A stretch of DNA of 64,000 nucleotides from Oscillospiraceae bacterium (GTDB lineage: Bacteria; Bacillota; Clostridia; Oscillospirales; Oscillospiraceae). The notes under the pieces were generated by a model that was not told where the DNA came from, did no database searches, and saw only the letters and a program-made list of their open reading frames with translations. The stretch spans positions 1 to 64,000 of the forward strand of contig JAAWBF010000086.1 in NCBI GenBank assembly GCA_022792555.1, written 5' to 3'. Made by a program: the position numbers and the translations under genes. The first letter of the stretch is position 1. Every line of letters begins with the position of its first letter. Positions 10,444 through 19,972 of the stretch are shown here, in pieces.

Positions 10444-10505
10444 CCAAATCACGCCTCTTCCCTGTCACCAGCGGGCAGAATCGCCCCTTTGTTATACTGC
10501 ATCAT

Positions 10506-10600
10506 TATAGAACAGTTCTCAAAATTGCCAGTACTGTTTCCACCCTAGAAGAGGGCGAAGATAAGTAAAAATTCTATTGTGATTTCTGAGGACTGCTATA
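10506..10600. repeat. palindromic repeat, copy 2 (complete, 95 bp)
   Basis: Starts TATAGAACAGTTCTCAAAAT and ends ATTTCTGAGGACTGCTATA, imperfect terminal inverted repeats. Centre and right half match copies at 9111-9182 and 56309-56399. It carries no open frame; a MITE-like element is the best description. Confidence 0.75.
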
Positions 10601-10883
10601 AATAGAGTATCATTATATGCTAAAACTAGCAAGCACTTTTTGTGCGGGCGTGTCCGCTACGAAGCTCTATTTGCGTGTTTCCTCCGCCTCCGGCGGGGGA
10701 AACACAGAGAAAAACGCGGTGCTTGGGACACTGCCTTTTGTGCGGCTAGGCGGAAGAAAAAGCGGCAATATAATAGACAGCTGTAGGGTATCTTGACATC
10801 TGTCCTGTTCTGTGGTATCCTGATGCTGGCTATTTCCCCATGCTGAGGGATATCACGTTGACCTACAGACGGGAGGCGACTTT
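10601..10883. other. hairpin-rich upstream region of the TetR operon
   Basis: Contains a partial CAAGCACTTTTTGTGC repeat like the one at 8927, a GTGTTTCCTCC.../...GGGGGAAACAC dyad (about 10674-10707) and the TetR operon's upstream region, including ATCTTGACATC (10790-10800), a likely -35. I see no gene. Confidence 0.5.
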
Positions 10884-11501
10884 GTGAAAAAGTGCATACC
10901 AGAGGCAATAGAGGGAGATCTGCGGCAGCAGCGCACCCGAAAGCAGCTCATGACGGCGCTGCTGTCATGGCTGGAGGAGCGGCCCTTTCATGAGATCTCA
11001 GTGGTGGATATCTGCCGGCGGGCTATGGTCCACCGCACGACCTTTTATGCCCATTTTGACAGTAAGCAGGAGCTGCTACGCTACGCCGTCACCCAGCTTC
11101 AGTGCTCCCTGGAGGAGGCCTGCTGTGTGGGACGGACCTTCGCCACCCCCCACGAGTTCTATATGGCGCTGGCGGGACAGGTGCTCACCTTTATGCGGGA
11201 GCATCAGGCCCTTTACCGGACAGGGGCGGCAGGGTGCAATGGAATTGATTTGCAGATGCTGGAGACCCTGGTAGCAGGTGAGCTGGAGCAGCGGCTGAAA
11301 AAAACCGGTCTATGGGCGGACAATCCTGACCTGTACCCCCAGGTAGCCGCTCACTTTTACGCCGGTGCAATCCTCTCGCTGGTCCGGTGGTGGCTGGATC
11401 AGGAGATGCCGGTGCCGGAGGAGGTGCTCCTGCGCCATCTGGAAAAGCTGATTCCCCGGCTGGACTGGGGGAGGGAAGGAGTGGAGTCCGCCTGTGACTG
11501 A
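10884..11501 (+). CDS. TetR/AcrR-family transcriptional regulator
   Basis: 205 residues. The N-terminal helix-turn-helix is clear: RTRKQLMTALLSWLEERPFHEISVVDICRRAMVHRTTFYAHF, the canonical TetR layout (quoted here as residues 18-60; recognition helix HRTTFYAHF). The remainder is the helical ligand-binding half. It starts at GTG behind GGGAGG. Its 3' end overlaps the MMPL exporter gene by 8 bp, so it is the first gene of a four-gene operon and probably represses it in response to an exported compound. The ligand is unknown. Confidence 0.9.
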   Translation: MKKCIPEAIEGDLRQQRTRKQLMTALLSWLEERPFHEISVVDICRRAMVHRTTFYAHFDSKQELLRYAVTQLQCSLEEACCVGRTFATPHEFYMALAGQVLTFMREHQALYRTGAAGCNGIDLQMLETLVAGELEQRLKKTGLWADNPDLYPQVAAHFYAGAILSLVRWWLDQEMPVPEEVLLRHLEKLIPRLDWGREGVESACD

Positions 11502-13938
11502 CGAGAAAAAATCTGAGAATGTAATCACAAAGCTGGCCCGCTTTATTGTAGATAAACGCAAGGCCATCTATCTGGTGTTTCTGGCGGCGGTGATTTTCTG
11601 CGCCGCGTCTATCCACAAGGTCCAGGTCAACGACGATATTACCACCTATCTGCCGGCGGAGACCGAGACCCGCCGGGGCCTGTCCTTGATGGAGGAGGAG
11701 TTTACCACCCTGGGCAGCGCCCAGGTGATGGTATCCAACATCACCTATGGGGACGCCCAGGGTCTGGCAGACCGGATTGCGTCGGTGGACGGGGTCTCCG
11801 GCGTCACCTTTGACAATACAGAGGAGTCTTACAAAAACGCCTCCGCCCTGTTTGACATCTCGTTCTCCGGCGAAGTAGACGACCCAGAGACCGAGACCGC
11901 CATGGAGACCATCCGGGCGCTGACGGCGGAGTACGACTGCTATGTGAACACCGAAGTGGGGCTGGACCCCTCAGCCAACCTCCAAAAGGAGATGGGGAAC
12001 ATCCTGATCATCGCCGCAGTGGTCATTGTGGCGGTCCTCCTCTTCACCTCCAAGAGCTATTTAGAGGTGTTGGTCTTTTTAATTGTCTTCTCGGTGGCCG
12101 CTGTGCTCAACATGGGGACCAACTACTGGTTTGGCAGCGTCTCCTATATTACCAACGCCATTGCAGTGGTCCTTCAGCTGGCCCTGGCCATCGACTATGC
12201 CATTATCCTGTGCCACCGGTACATGGACGAGCGGGACGAGGGACTGGACGCCAGAGAGGCGGATATCGACGCGTTGAGCAAGGCCATTGTGGAGATCTCC
12301 TCCTCCAGCCTGACCACCATTTCCGGCCTGGTGGCCCTGATGCTCATGCAGCTGCGCATCGGCTTTGACATGGGGATTGTGCTGACCAAGGGGATTATTT
12401 TCAGTATGCTCACCGTGTTTCTGCTGATGCCCGGCCTGCTGATGCTCTTTAACCGGGGGATTGAAAAGACCCGGCACAAGAACCTGGTCCCGCAGATTAC
12501 CCTCTGGGGCAAGCTGGTGGTGGCCACCCGCTACATCCTGCCGGTTCTGTTCCTGATTGTCATGATTGGAGGGATTTTTCTCTCCAACCGCTGTGAATAT
12601 GTCTTCTCCCTCAACTCGGACAATTCGGGCAACAAGCCGGACTACCGCATCCAGCAGGAGCACATTGCACAGACCTTTGGGGAGAAAAACACCATCGCCA
12701 TGGTGGTCCCCAAGGGGAATTACGAGGCGGAAAAGGCGGTTTTGCGCCGGGTAGAGCGGCTGGACGGGATTCGATCCTCCACCGGCCTGGCGGGCATTGA
12801 GGTGGAGGAGGGCCGTATGCTCACCGACAAGACCACCCCCCGTCAGTTTGCCGAGCTGGCCGGGGTGGACATTGAGCTGGCCCGGCTGCTCTACCAGGCC
12901 TACGGACTGTCGGTGGAGGAGTACGGGGCGATCTTCCAAAACACCGACGACTACGCCGTCCCTCTGGTGGAGATCTTCCAGTTCCTCTTTGAACAGATGG
13001 ACAAAGGGGTGGTCAGCCTGGGCGAGGAGCAGCAGGAGACCATCGACGACCTGCGGGAGGAGCTGGAGACAGGGCTGGAGCAGCTCCAGGGGGAGAACTA
13101 CAACCGCATGGTCTTTATCTCCAGCTACCCGGAAGAGAGCGAAAAGACCTTCCTGCTCCTGGATCAGATGCGATCCATCGCGTCGGACTACTACGGCGAC
13201 GAGGTCCTTCTGGTGGGCAACTCCACCAATGCGCGGGATCTGGGGGATTCTTTCGCCCAGGACAACCTGAAAATCAGCATCTTAACTGTCCTCTTTGTCA
13301 TGGTAATCCTGCTCTTTACCTTTAAATCTGCCGGCCTGCCCGTTTTGCTGGTGCTCACCATCCAGGGCAGTATTTGGATCAACTTCTCTTTCCCATACCT
13401 GAACCATACGACCCTGTACTTCCTGAGCTATCTGATTGTCAGCTCCATTCAAATGGGGGCTACCATTGACTACGCTATTGTCATCACCAACCGGTATACC
13501 GAGCTGAAAAATGAGATGGACCACCGCGCCGCCGTGGTAGAGGCGCTGAACCAGTGCTTCCCGACGGTGTTCACCTCTGGCTCCATCATGACAGTGGCCG
13601 GATTTTTGATTGGCAAGCTGGCCACCGACACCAGCATTAGCTCCATCGGCAACACCCTAGGCCGGGGGACTTTGACCTCCATTATCCTGGTCATGACTGT
13701 CCTGCCTCAGTTTCTGATGCTGGGAGACACCCTGATTGAACGCACAGCAATCACCCTCAACCGCAACCGCAAGCAGCGCTTCAACAACGGGATTATGCGC
13801 CTGGACGGCCATGTGCGCGGCCATATCTCCGGCTTTGTGGACGGGGAGTTTAAGGGCGTTATGCGGGGCAGTGTGGATGCCCTGATTGAGAGCAAGCGCC
13901 AGGAACTGGAGCTGGAGGAAGAGGAGGGTGTGAAATGA
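11494..13938 (+). CDS. MMPL/RND-family exporter
   Basis: An 814-residue integral membrane protein with the RND/MMPL arrangement: an N-terminal membrane segment (YLVFLAAVIFC), a large outer loop, a block of five or six membrane segments containing VLQLALAIDYAIILCHRY (about residues 228-245), then a second copy of the same plan with SIQMGATIDYAIVITNRY (about 652-669). The repeated Asp-Tyr-Ala in both blocks is the proton-relay position of this family. Such pumps export lipids or hydrophobic drugs; the cargo here is unknown. It starts at GTG, overlaps the TetR gene by 8 bp, and overlaps the next gene by 4 bp, indicating translational coupling. Confidence 0.9.
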   Translation: MTDEKKSENVITKLARFIVDKRKAIYLVFLAAVIFCAASIHKVQVNDDITTYLPAETETRRGLSLMEEEFTTLGSAQVMVSNITYGDAQGLADRIASVDGVSGVTFDNTEESYKNASALFDISFSGEVDDPETETAMETIRALTAEYDCYVNTEVGLDPSANLQKEMGNILIIAAVVIVAVLLFTSKSYLEVLVFLIVFSVAAVLNMGTNYWFGSVSYITNAIAVVLQLALAIDYAIILCHRYMDERDEGLDAREADIDALSKAIVEISSSSLTTISGLVALMLMQLRIGFDMGIVLTKGIIFSMLTVFLLMPGLLMLFNRGIEKTRHKNLVPQITLWGKLVVATRYILPVLFLIVMIGGIFLSNRCEYVFSLNSDNSGNKPDYRIQQEHIAQTFGEKNTIAMVVPKGNYEAEKAVLRRVERLDGIRSSTGLAGIEVEEGRMLTDKTTPRQFAELAGVDIELARLLYQAYGLSVEEYGAIFQNTDDYAVPLVEIFQFLFEQMDKGVVSLGEEQQETIDDLREELETGLEQLQGENYNRMVFISSYPEESEKTFLLLDQMRSIASDYYGDEVLLVGNSTNARDLGDSFAQDNLKISILTVLFVMVILLFTFKSAGLPVLLVLTIQGSIWINFSFPYLNHTTLYFLSYLIVSSIQMGATIDYAIVITNRYTELKNEMDHRAAVVEALNQCFPTVFTSGSIMTVAGFLIGKLATDTSISSIGNTLGRGTLTSIILVMTVLPQFLMLGDTLIERTAITLNRNRKQRFNNGIMRLDGHVRGHISGFVDGEFKGVMRGSVDALIESKRQELELEEEEGVK

Positions 13939-16900
13939 GACAACACAGGACTGGGGCCCTGCTGCTCTGCCTGGCCCTGCTGGCCGGCCTTGTGCCAGCC
14001 CGGGCGGCGGAGGATCCCAACACCGTCACCATTACAAGCCCGGAGGAGCTCCAGGCGCTGGCCCAGCGCTGTATCCTGGACAGCGCCTCCCGCGGGCTGA
14101 CTGTGGAGCTGGAGGCCGACCTGGAGCTCTCCGGAGGCTTCACCCTCCCCGTGTTCTGCGGCACCTTTCACGGTAACGGACATACCATTACCTTGGGTTC
14201 CAGGGAGCGGGGGTCCCGGCAGGGCTTTTTCCGCAGTCTCCAGCCTGGAGCGCTGGTGGAGGAGCTCAACTTAACTATCACGCTGACCCCGGAGGGCTCC
14301 CGCTCCAGCGTGGGGGGCCTGGCGGGGGAGAACGAGGGGATGATCCGAAACTGCACGGTCTCCGGCGCGGTCACAGGGGAGACCGACGTGGGAGGAATTG
14401 CAGGGGTCAACCTGTCTTCCGGCGTGATAGAGGGGTGTACGAACCGGGCAAAAATTACTGGAACAGCCCAGACCGGCGGCATTGCAGGGCGCAACGAGGG
14501 GTATCTCTCCGGCTGTGTCAACGAGGGCGCGGTCAATCCCAGCGCCGGAGACCAGGAGGAGAATACCTCAGATTCCGGCCTGCTGGACGCGACCATAAAA
14601 GAGGCCTATAGCAACACCGGCGGTATCGCTGGTCAGTCCACAGGGACGATTGAGGGCTGTATCAACCAAGGGGAGATCGGCTACCCCCATGTGGGATACA
14701 ACACCGGTGGGATTGCAGGCATCCAGAATGGGACCGTACAAAACTGCATTAACGAGGGCCAAGTCTATGGCCGGAAGGATGTGGGAGGAATTGTGGGGCA
14801 GTTCGAGCCCGTCACCGCCACCACCTACGGCCAGGACCCCATTTTGCAGCTGGACAGCGCCTTGGCCGCCCTCCCCGCCCTGTTTACGCAGCTGGTGCGG
14901 GACGCGAATGGGTCGGTAGACAGCGCGTTGGCCAGCCTGGAGGCGGTCAACAGCGCCTTGGAGGTAGTACAGGATGTGGTGCATACCGAGACCGGCGCAG
15001 GCCGAGAGGATGCCCAGGCTCTCTTTGACAGTCTCTATGCCGATGCCCAGACGGTCAACAACGCGATGGATGGCCTGCTGGCCGCCTTGGACAGCTTCAG
15101 CGGCCCGGCCAGTGCAGACATCCGGGAGAGCCTGGAGGCCGTGGGAGAGCTGCGCCAGGGTGTCTCCCACGCCCTGATGAACGCGGGGGACGGAGGCGGT
15201 GAGGCGGTGGCCGCCGTCAATGACAGTATGGAGCAGATCGACCTGCGCACCCGCGATATCAGCAGTTCGATTGACCATATCTCTGCCTTTCTGGACCTCT
15301 ACCGCGCTTTGGCCAAGGCGGTCCCCCGCATTTTGGCCGGGGTGTATGACGAGGTAGATCCCCCCACCATGGACAACCCAGAGCCGGGGGGCGGCGATAA
15401 GCTCCATCCGGTGCGGATCCGAGTGCGGATCGAGGATTTGCAGGCGCTGCTGGAGGACTACCACAGCCGGTATACCCGCTGCCAGGACACCAACGGACGG
15501 GATATCCAGGCCGAGCTGGCCCACATTCGAGAGCAGACTACCGCCCTGACAGAGGACCTGCACCGGCTGACCGAGGAGCTGGAGCAGATCTATAACACGA
15601 CCGCCGGCGGGATTGACATCTCTATAGAGGAGGTCAATAGGGCCGCCAACCGGCTGGAGCTGCTGGCCGGGCACCTGAACGACGCGGCCAAGACGTTGAG
15701 CGACAGCACCACAAGCCAGCTGGGCGTGGTCAACCAGCAGGCCAGCCGAATGGAGCGCACCATCAAAAACTGGAGCACTGCTGCGGACGACCGCCTGAGC
15801 GATGCCTCGGAGCGCATCAACCGGGAGCTCAAAACCATCAACAGCAGCATTCAGGCACTGACTGCCGATGCCTCACGCAACAACGATACTCTCCAGGCCA
15901 CCACGGACGACATCATCCGCCAGCTAGACACTGTGCGGGAGGCGGCCAACTCCATTACCGAGCCGCCGGAGCGGACGGTCAGCGATATCTCAGATACCGG
16001 CGGCATGGCGGGGGGGCAGATCTTCGGCTGCCAGAACAGCGGATCGATCCAGGGGGACGCCAATGTGGGGGGCATCGTAGGGATCATGGCCCCTGAGCTG
16101 TTGGAGGACCCGGAACAGGATTTAGACCTGGATTGGGGGGAGGACCGCCTTTTGGTGGACGTAACCGTATTCCTCCAGGCTGCGGTCCGCGCCTGCACCG
16201 GCACCGGGGAAGTGGTCGCCCGGAATGACTGTGCAGGCGGTATTGCAGGCCGGTGTGAGGTGGGCGCGGTGACTGACTGTGTCAGCCAATGCGTGGTGTC
16301 CTCCACTGACGGCGGCACCTGCGGCGGCATTGTAGGTCTGTCCCACGCCGTTATACGCACCTGCGCCGCCCAGTGCGACCTGTCTGGCGGGGATAGTTTA
16401 GGGGGTATCGCCGGGCAGGGGAAGGACATCCAAGATTGCCGGGCCATGACGCGGATTGACAGCACCGGCGAGCGGCTGGGCGCCGTGGCCGGAGACGCGG
16501 ACGGCGTCCTGCAAAACAATTACTTTTTAGAAGAGGGACTCGGCGGCCTGGACGGAGTAAACTACGAAGGCCAGGCGCTCCCCCTGTCCTTCGAAGAATT
16601 TTCCGCCCTCTCCGGGGTTCCGGCGGAGTTTCTCACCTTTGCTGTCACCTTCCAGGCAGACGGGGAAGAGGTGGCTGTCCTGCCTGTGGAATACCGGGGT
16701 AGCCTCTCCCCCGCGGAGTTCCCCGCTGTGCCAGAGCACGGCGGAGACTATGGAGCTTGGGAGGAGTTCTCCTATGAGGAGATTACCCGCAATACGACAG
16801 TACACGCGGTGTACAGCGGCTGGGTGACCGCCCTGTCCTCCGGTGGGGCGCATCCGGCCCTCTTGGCCGAGGGGGCCTTCTCCCCTGAAGCGGTCCTCAC

Positions 16901-17321
16901 GGCGGACCCCTGGACACCGGAGCTCTCTCTGCCCGCAGGATACCGTCTGGCGGCGGGGTATACCTATCGCATTACCGACACAGCTCCCTTGCCGGAGCAG
17001 ATTTTACTGCGGGTTTCCACCCAGGGGGTGGAGGGAAACACCGCCGTGGCGGTACTGGAGGGGGAGGAGCTTGTCACCGTTGAGACCAGTACGGACGGCA
17101 GCTATCTGCTCCTGCCCGCCGGCCCTGCCGGCGCTGTGGTTCTGCTGGAGCAACCCACCGGACCGCTCTTCCTCCTGATTGGGTGCGCGGGCGTGGTCCT
17201 GGCCGCGGCTTTGATTCTGCTGGTCGTCCACATCCGCAGACATAAAAAGGACGGCGGCACACCGCCCCAGACAGCTCCGAAAGAGCCGCCAGAAGAGAAG
17301 ACAGGAGAGGAGCGCACATGA
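13935..17321 (+). CDS. large exported GLUG-repeat protein with coiled coil and C-terminal membrane anchor
   Basis: 1128 residues. A signal peptide (LLLCLALLAGLVPARA) is followed by two blocks of GLUG-type repeats, each built on GGIAG-x-N-x-G-x-I-x-x-C-x-N (about residues 90-300 and 680-870). Between them lies an about 380-residue helical, heptad-rich region. The last part has a beta-rich segment, a membrane helix (LFLLIGCAGVVLAAALILLV) and a basic tail. It should be anchored outside the membrane by its C-terminus. GLUG repeats occur in surface and adhesion proteins. ATGA overlaps with both neighbours tie it to the exporter, so a periplasm-like partner of the MMPL pump or a surface protein it helps to assemble are both possible. 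Confidence 0.75.
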   Translation: MRQHRTGALLLCLALLAGLVPARAAEDPNTVTITSPEELQALAQRCILDSASRGLTVELEADLELSGGFTLPVFCGTFHGNGHTITLGSRERGSRQGFFRSLQPGALVEELNLTITLTPEGSRSSVGGLAGENEGMIRNCTVSGAVTGETDVGGIAGVNLSSGVIEGCTNRAKITGTAQTGGIAGRNEGYLSGCVNEGAVNPSAGDQEENTSDSGLLDATIKEAYSNTGGIAGQSTGTIEGCINQGEIGYPHVGYNTGGIAGIQNGTVQNCINEGQVYGRKDVGGIVGQFEPVTATTYGQDPILQLDSALAALPALFTQLVRDANGSVDSALASLEAVNSALEVVQDVVHTETGAGREDAQALFDSLYADAQTVNNAMDGLLAALDSFSGPASADIRESLEAVGELRQGVSHALMNAGDGGGEAVAAVNDSMEQIDLRTRDISSSIDHISAFLDLYRALAKAVPRILAGVYDEVDPPTMDNPEPGGGDKLHPVRIRVRIEDLQALLEDYHSRYTRCQDTNGRDIQAELAHIREQTTALTEDLHRLTEELEQIYNTTAGGIDISIEEVNRAANRLELLAGHLNDAAKTLSDSTTSQLGVVNQQASRMERTIKNWSTAADDRLSDASERINRELKTINSSIQALTADASRNNDTLQATTDDIIRQLDTVREAANSITEPPERTVSDISDTGGMAGGQIFGCQNSGSIQGDANVGGIVGIMAPELLEDPEQDLDLDWGEDRLLVDVTVFLQAAVRACTGTGEVVARNDCAGGIAGRCEVGAVTDCVSQCVVSSTDGGTCGGIVGLSHAVIRTCAAQCDLSGGDSLGGIAGQGKDIQDCRAMTRIDSTGERLGAVAGDADGVLQNNYFLEEGLGGLDGVNYEGQALPLSFEEFSALSGVPAEFLTFAVTFQADGEEVAVLPVEYRGSLSPAEFPAVPEHGGDYGAWEEFSYEEITRNTTVHAVYSGWVTALSSGGAHPALLAEGAFSPEAVLTADPWTPELSLPAGYRLAAGYTYRITDTAPLPEQILLRVSTQGVEGNTAVAVLEGEELVTVETSTDGSYLLLPAGPAGAVVLLEQPTGPLFLLIGCAGVVLAAALILLVVHIRRHKKDGGTPPQTAPKEPPEEKTGEERT

Positions 17322-18904
17322 TACGCATACAGAATATCCCCCTGCCTCTGGACGGGACCCAGGCCCAGCTGCAAAAGAGAGCCGCCCGGCTGCTCGGCAT
17401 CCGGCCCGATGAGATACAGTCTCTCGCCCTGGTCCGGCAGTCAATAGATGCCCGGAAAAAGAATCAGATCCACTATGTCTGTACCGTCCATGTCACCACC
17501 GCCGGAGAGGACGCTCTGGTCCGCCGGGCGGGGAGCGGCAAAATCACCCTGGTTCAGGAGACCCCCTACGTCTTTCCTCCGGTCCGGCGCAGGCGGCCCC
17601 TGCGGCCTGTGGTGGCGGGCATGGGTCCGGCCGGTCTGTTCGCCGCCCTGTATCTGGCACGGAACGGGGTCCCCGTCCTCATCCTGGAGCGGGGGAGGGC
17701 GCTGGAGGAGCGGGTGGCCGATGTGGACCGGTTCTGGTCCACCGGCGATCTGGACCCCTGCTCCAATGTCCAGTTTGGCGAGGGGGGCGCGGGGACCTTC
17801 TCGGACGGAAAGCTCACCACCGGGATTCACGACCGCCGGGTGGGGACTGTTCTGGAGACCTTAGCCCAGGCGGGCGCCCCCCAGGACATCTGTTACCAGC
17901 ACAAACCCCATATCGGGACAGACCTGCTCCGCCAGGTAGTGCGGACAGTACGGACCGAGCTGCTGGCCCTGGGCTGTGAGATCCGGTTCTGCCACCGGCT
18001 GGACGGGCTCAAGCGACGGAATCAATCCCTGTCCGCCCTGTGTGTGACCGGTCCCCAGGGGCCCTATGAGGAGCCCTGCGACACCCTTATTCTGGCCCCA
18101 GGCCACAGCGCGCGGGACACCTTCTCCATGCTTCAGCGCTTCGGCGTTCCCCTGGCCGCCAAGCCTTTCGCCCTGGGGGTGCGCATCGAACACCCTCAGG
18201 CGCAGATCTCCTTCCAGCAGTACGGCGTGGCGTGGCAGGACCTCCCTGCCGCCGACTATAAACTCTCCTGCCACCTGCCCAATGGCCGCTCGGCCTACAC
18301 CTTCTGTGTCTGCCCCGGCGGGCAGGTGGTAGCCGCGGCCTCCGAACCGGGCCGCCTGGTGACAAACGGCATGAGCTGCCGGGCCAGAGATGGCGATACC
18401 ATCAACGGCGGCTTTTTGGTAGGGGTCTCTCCAGCTGATTTCAGCGACAGCGATCCCCTGGCCGGGATTACCTTTCAGGCCCGCTGGGAGGAGGCCGCTT
18501 TCCGCCTGGGCGGCGGACAGTTCCAGGCGCCGGTCCAGACGGTGGCGGACTTTTTAGCTGGGCGGGCCTCCGCCGGTTTGGGAGGAGTCCGGCCCACTTA
18601 CCGCCCCGGCGTCACCCCGGCGGATCTCTCCCGGTGTCTCCCCGGTTTTGTCACCGAGAGCCTTCGGGCCGCCCTCCCTCTCTTTGACCGCAAGCTCCAC
18701 GGCTTTGCAAGCCCTCAGGCGGTCCTCACTGGGGTGGAGACCCGGTCCTCCTCCCCGGTGCGCATCCTCCGGGATCCGGAGACCCTCCAGTCAGCCCTGA
18801 CCGGTCTCTACCCCTGCGGCGAAGGGGCGGGCTACGCCGGCGGCATTGTCAGCGCCGCCGTGGACGGCATCCGGGTGGCCGAGGCGGTGGCAAACACGAT
18901 ATAG
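17318..18904 (+). CDS. FAD-dependent oxidoreductase (COG2509 type)
   Basis: 528 residues. After an N-terminal alpha/beta extension of about 85 residues comes the Rossmann FAD motif VVAGMGPAGLFAALYLARNG (GxGxxG type, about residue 94), then FGEGGAGTFSDGKL (about 148) and a C-terminal GEGAGYAGGIVSAAVDG (about 500), the flavin-contacting loop of this uncharacterised dehydrogenase family. It is predicted to be soluble and its substrate is unknown. It overlaps the GLUG gene by ATGA and ends the operon; a terminator follows 14 bp later. Any functional link to the exporter is inferred only from the gene order. Confidence 0.85.
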   Translation: MIRIQNIPLPLDGTQAQLQKRAARLLGIRPDEIQSLALVRQSIDARKKNQIHYVCTVHVTTAGEDALVRRAGSGKITLVQETPYVFPPVRRRRPLRPVVAGMGPAGLFAALYLARNGVPVLILERGRALEERVADVDRFWSTGDLDPCSNVQFGEGGAGTFSDGKLTTGIHDRRVGTVLETLAQAGAPQDICYQHKPHIGTDLLRQVVRTVRTELLALGCEIRFCHRLDGLKRRNQSLSALCVTGPQGPYEEPCDTLILAPGHSARDTFSMLQRFGVPLAAKPFALGVRIEHPQAQISFQQYGVAWQDLPAADYKLSCHLPNGRSAYTFCVCPGGQVVAAASEPGRLVTNGMSCRARDGDTINGGFLVGVSPADFSDSDPLAGITFQARWEEAAFRLGGGQFQAPVQTVADFLAGRASAGLGGVRPTYRPGVTPADLSRCLPGFVTESLRAALPLFDRKLHGFASPQAVLTGVETRSSSPVRILRDPETLQSALTGLYPCGEGAGYAGGIVSAAVDGIRVAEAVANTI

Positions 18905-18917
18905 GCGTGCCAATCAG

Positions 18918-18957
18918 AATCCGTTTAAGGGCTTATCCCGCCCTTGGACGGATTTTG
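18918..18957 (+). terminator. terminator of the TetR-MMPL-GLUG operon
   Basis: A 15-bp stem with G-U pairs (AATCCGTTTAAGGGC with 18940-18954) is followed by TTTTGTTG. Confidence 0.8.
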
Positions 18958-19055
18958 TTGTCCCATTGGCGGGAGAATTTTTAGGTAATTTTTAGATTTT
19001 TATCGCGACATAAGAGGAGATCTATAGTATACTAATCACAGAAGGAGGCGTTTTT

Positions 19056-19904
19056 ATGCTGGAAGTGACTCGGCTTACCGAGAGCAACCTCCATTGGTTC
19101 CAGTCTATCCTCACACCCACCTGGATGGAGAAGCTGTACCACGATGCTAACACCACCGCCCTGGGCGCTGTGCGGGATGGAGCAGCCTGCGGCGTGCTGA
19201 TTTTCCATGAGATCGGTCCAGTGGCGGACATTGTCTACCTAACCGTCTCTGATTCCTACCGGCGGCAGGGGATCGCCACCGCCCTGGTCCAGTTTTTGTG
19301 CCGCTATGCCAACCAGAGCGTCACCCCTGTCACTTGTACCTTTCTGGCGGAGGACGACGATGACCCCATGCTAAACCTGTTTCGGGATTTACCCACCTTT
19401 ACGGTAACAGAGGAGGATGGCTACTGCTGTACCATCTCCTTTGCCCAGCTCCGCAAGCCCAACCGCCTGTCCCACCTGTGTGGACTGGCACAGAATGTTC
19501 GGCCCTTCTTCTCTCTGCCAGCCCTGGTCCAGCGGAATTTCCGGACCCATCTGGCCGCAGCCGGAGTTCCCTACCTGCGGGAGATGAGCACCGATCCCAA
19601 GGACTACGCCGCCGAGCTGTGCCTATGCTGCCTTACGCAGGACAGTGTGGACGCCGCCCTCTTTGTGGAGCCCGCAGAGGACGGGCTCTATCTGAGCTTG
19701 GCCTGGTGTCTGCCCGGAAAACAGCGCAGTCTGATGGGACTTTTGGCCCAGGCCTGCGGCAGGGTGGCTGCGGATGACAGCCAGGGAAACCTCCATCTTG
19801 CTGCCGTCACCCCCGCCGTCACCTCAATTGCAGAGAAGCTCTTCCCGGACCGGACGATCACCGGCCGCTTTTACCAGGCGGTATGGGATATGGTGGTAGA
19901 GTAA
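19056..19904 (+). CDS. GNAT-family acetyltransferase
   Basis: 282 residues. The N-terminal half carries the acetyl-CoA site SDSYRRQGIATALVQF (R/Q-x-x-G-x-A, about residues 66-81). The C-terminal 140 residues are a second region that looks like a degenerate GNAT fold without the motif. GAAGGAGG lies before the ATG. The acceptor is unknown. The kinase-like and AAA genes follow on the same strand after 68 bp. Confidence 0.8.
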   Translation: MLEVTRLTESNLHWFQSILTPTWMEKLYHDANTTALGAVRDGAACGVLIFHEIGPVADIVYLTVSDSYRRQGIATALVQFLCRYANQSVTPVTCTFLAEDDDDPMLNLFRDLPTFTVTEEDGYCCTISFAQLRKPNRLSHLCGLAQNVRPFFSLPALVQRNFRTHLAAAGVPYLREMSTDPKDYAAELCLCCLTQDSVDAALFVEPAEDGLYLSLAWCLPGKQRSLMGLLAQACGRVAADDSQGNLHLAAVTPAVTSIAEKLFPDRTITGRFYQAVWDMVVE

Positions 19905-19972
19905 CCGTCCCCTCCAGGCGTGGAGACAGGAAAGAACTGCTATCGGTTTAAAGAATCAGGAGGATTTGTCAT

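Noticed and set aside
12079-15674. Long minus-strand frames under the MMPL and GLUG genes
   Set aside because: Codon mirror of the real genes, no motifs or ribosome sites.
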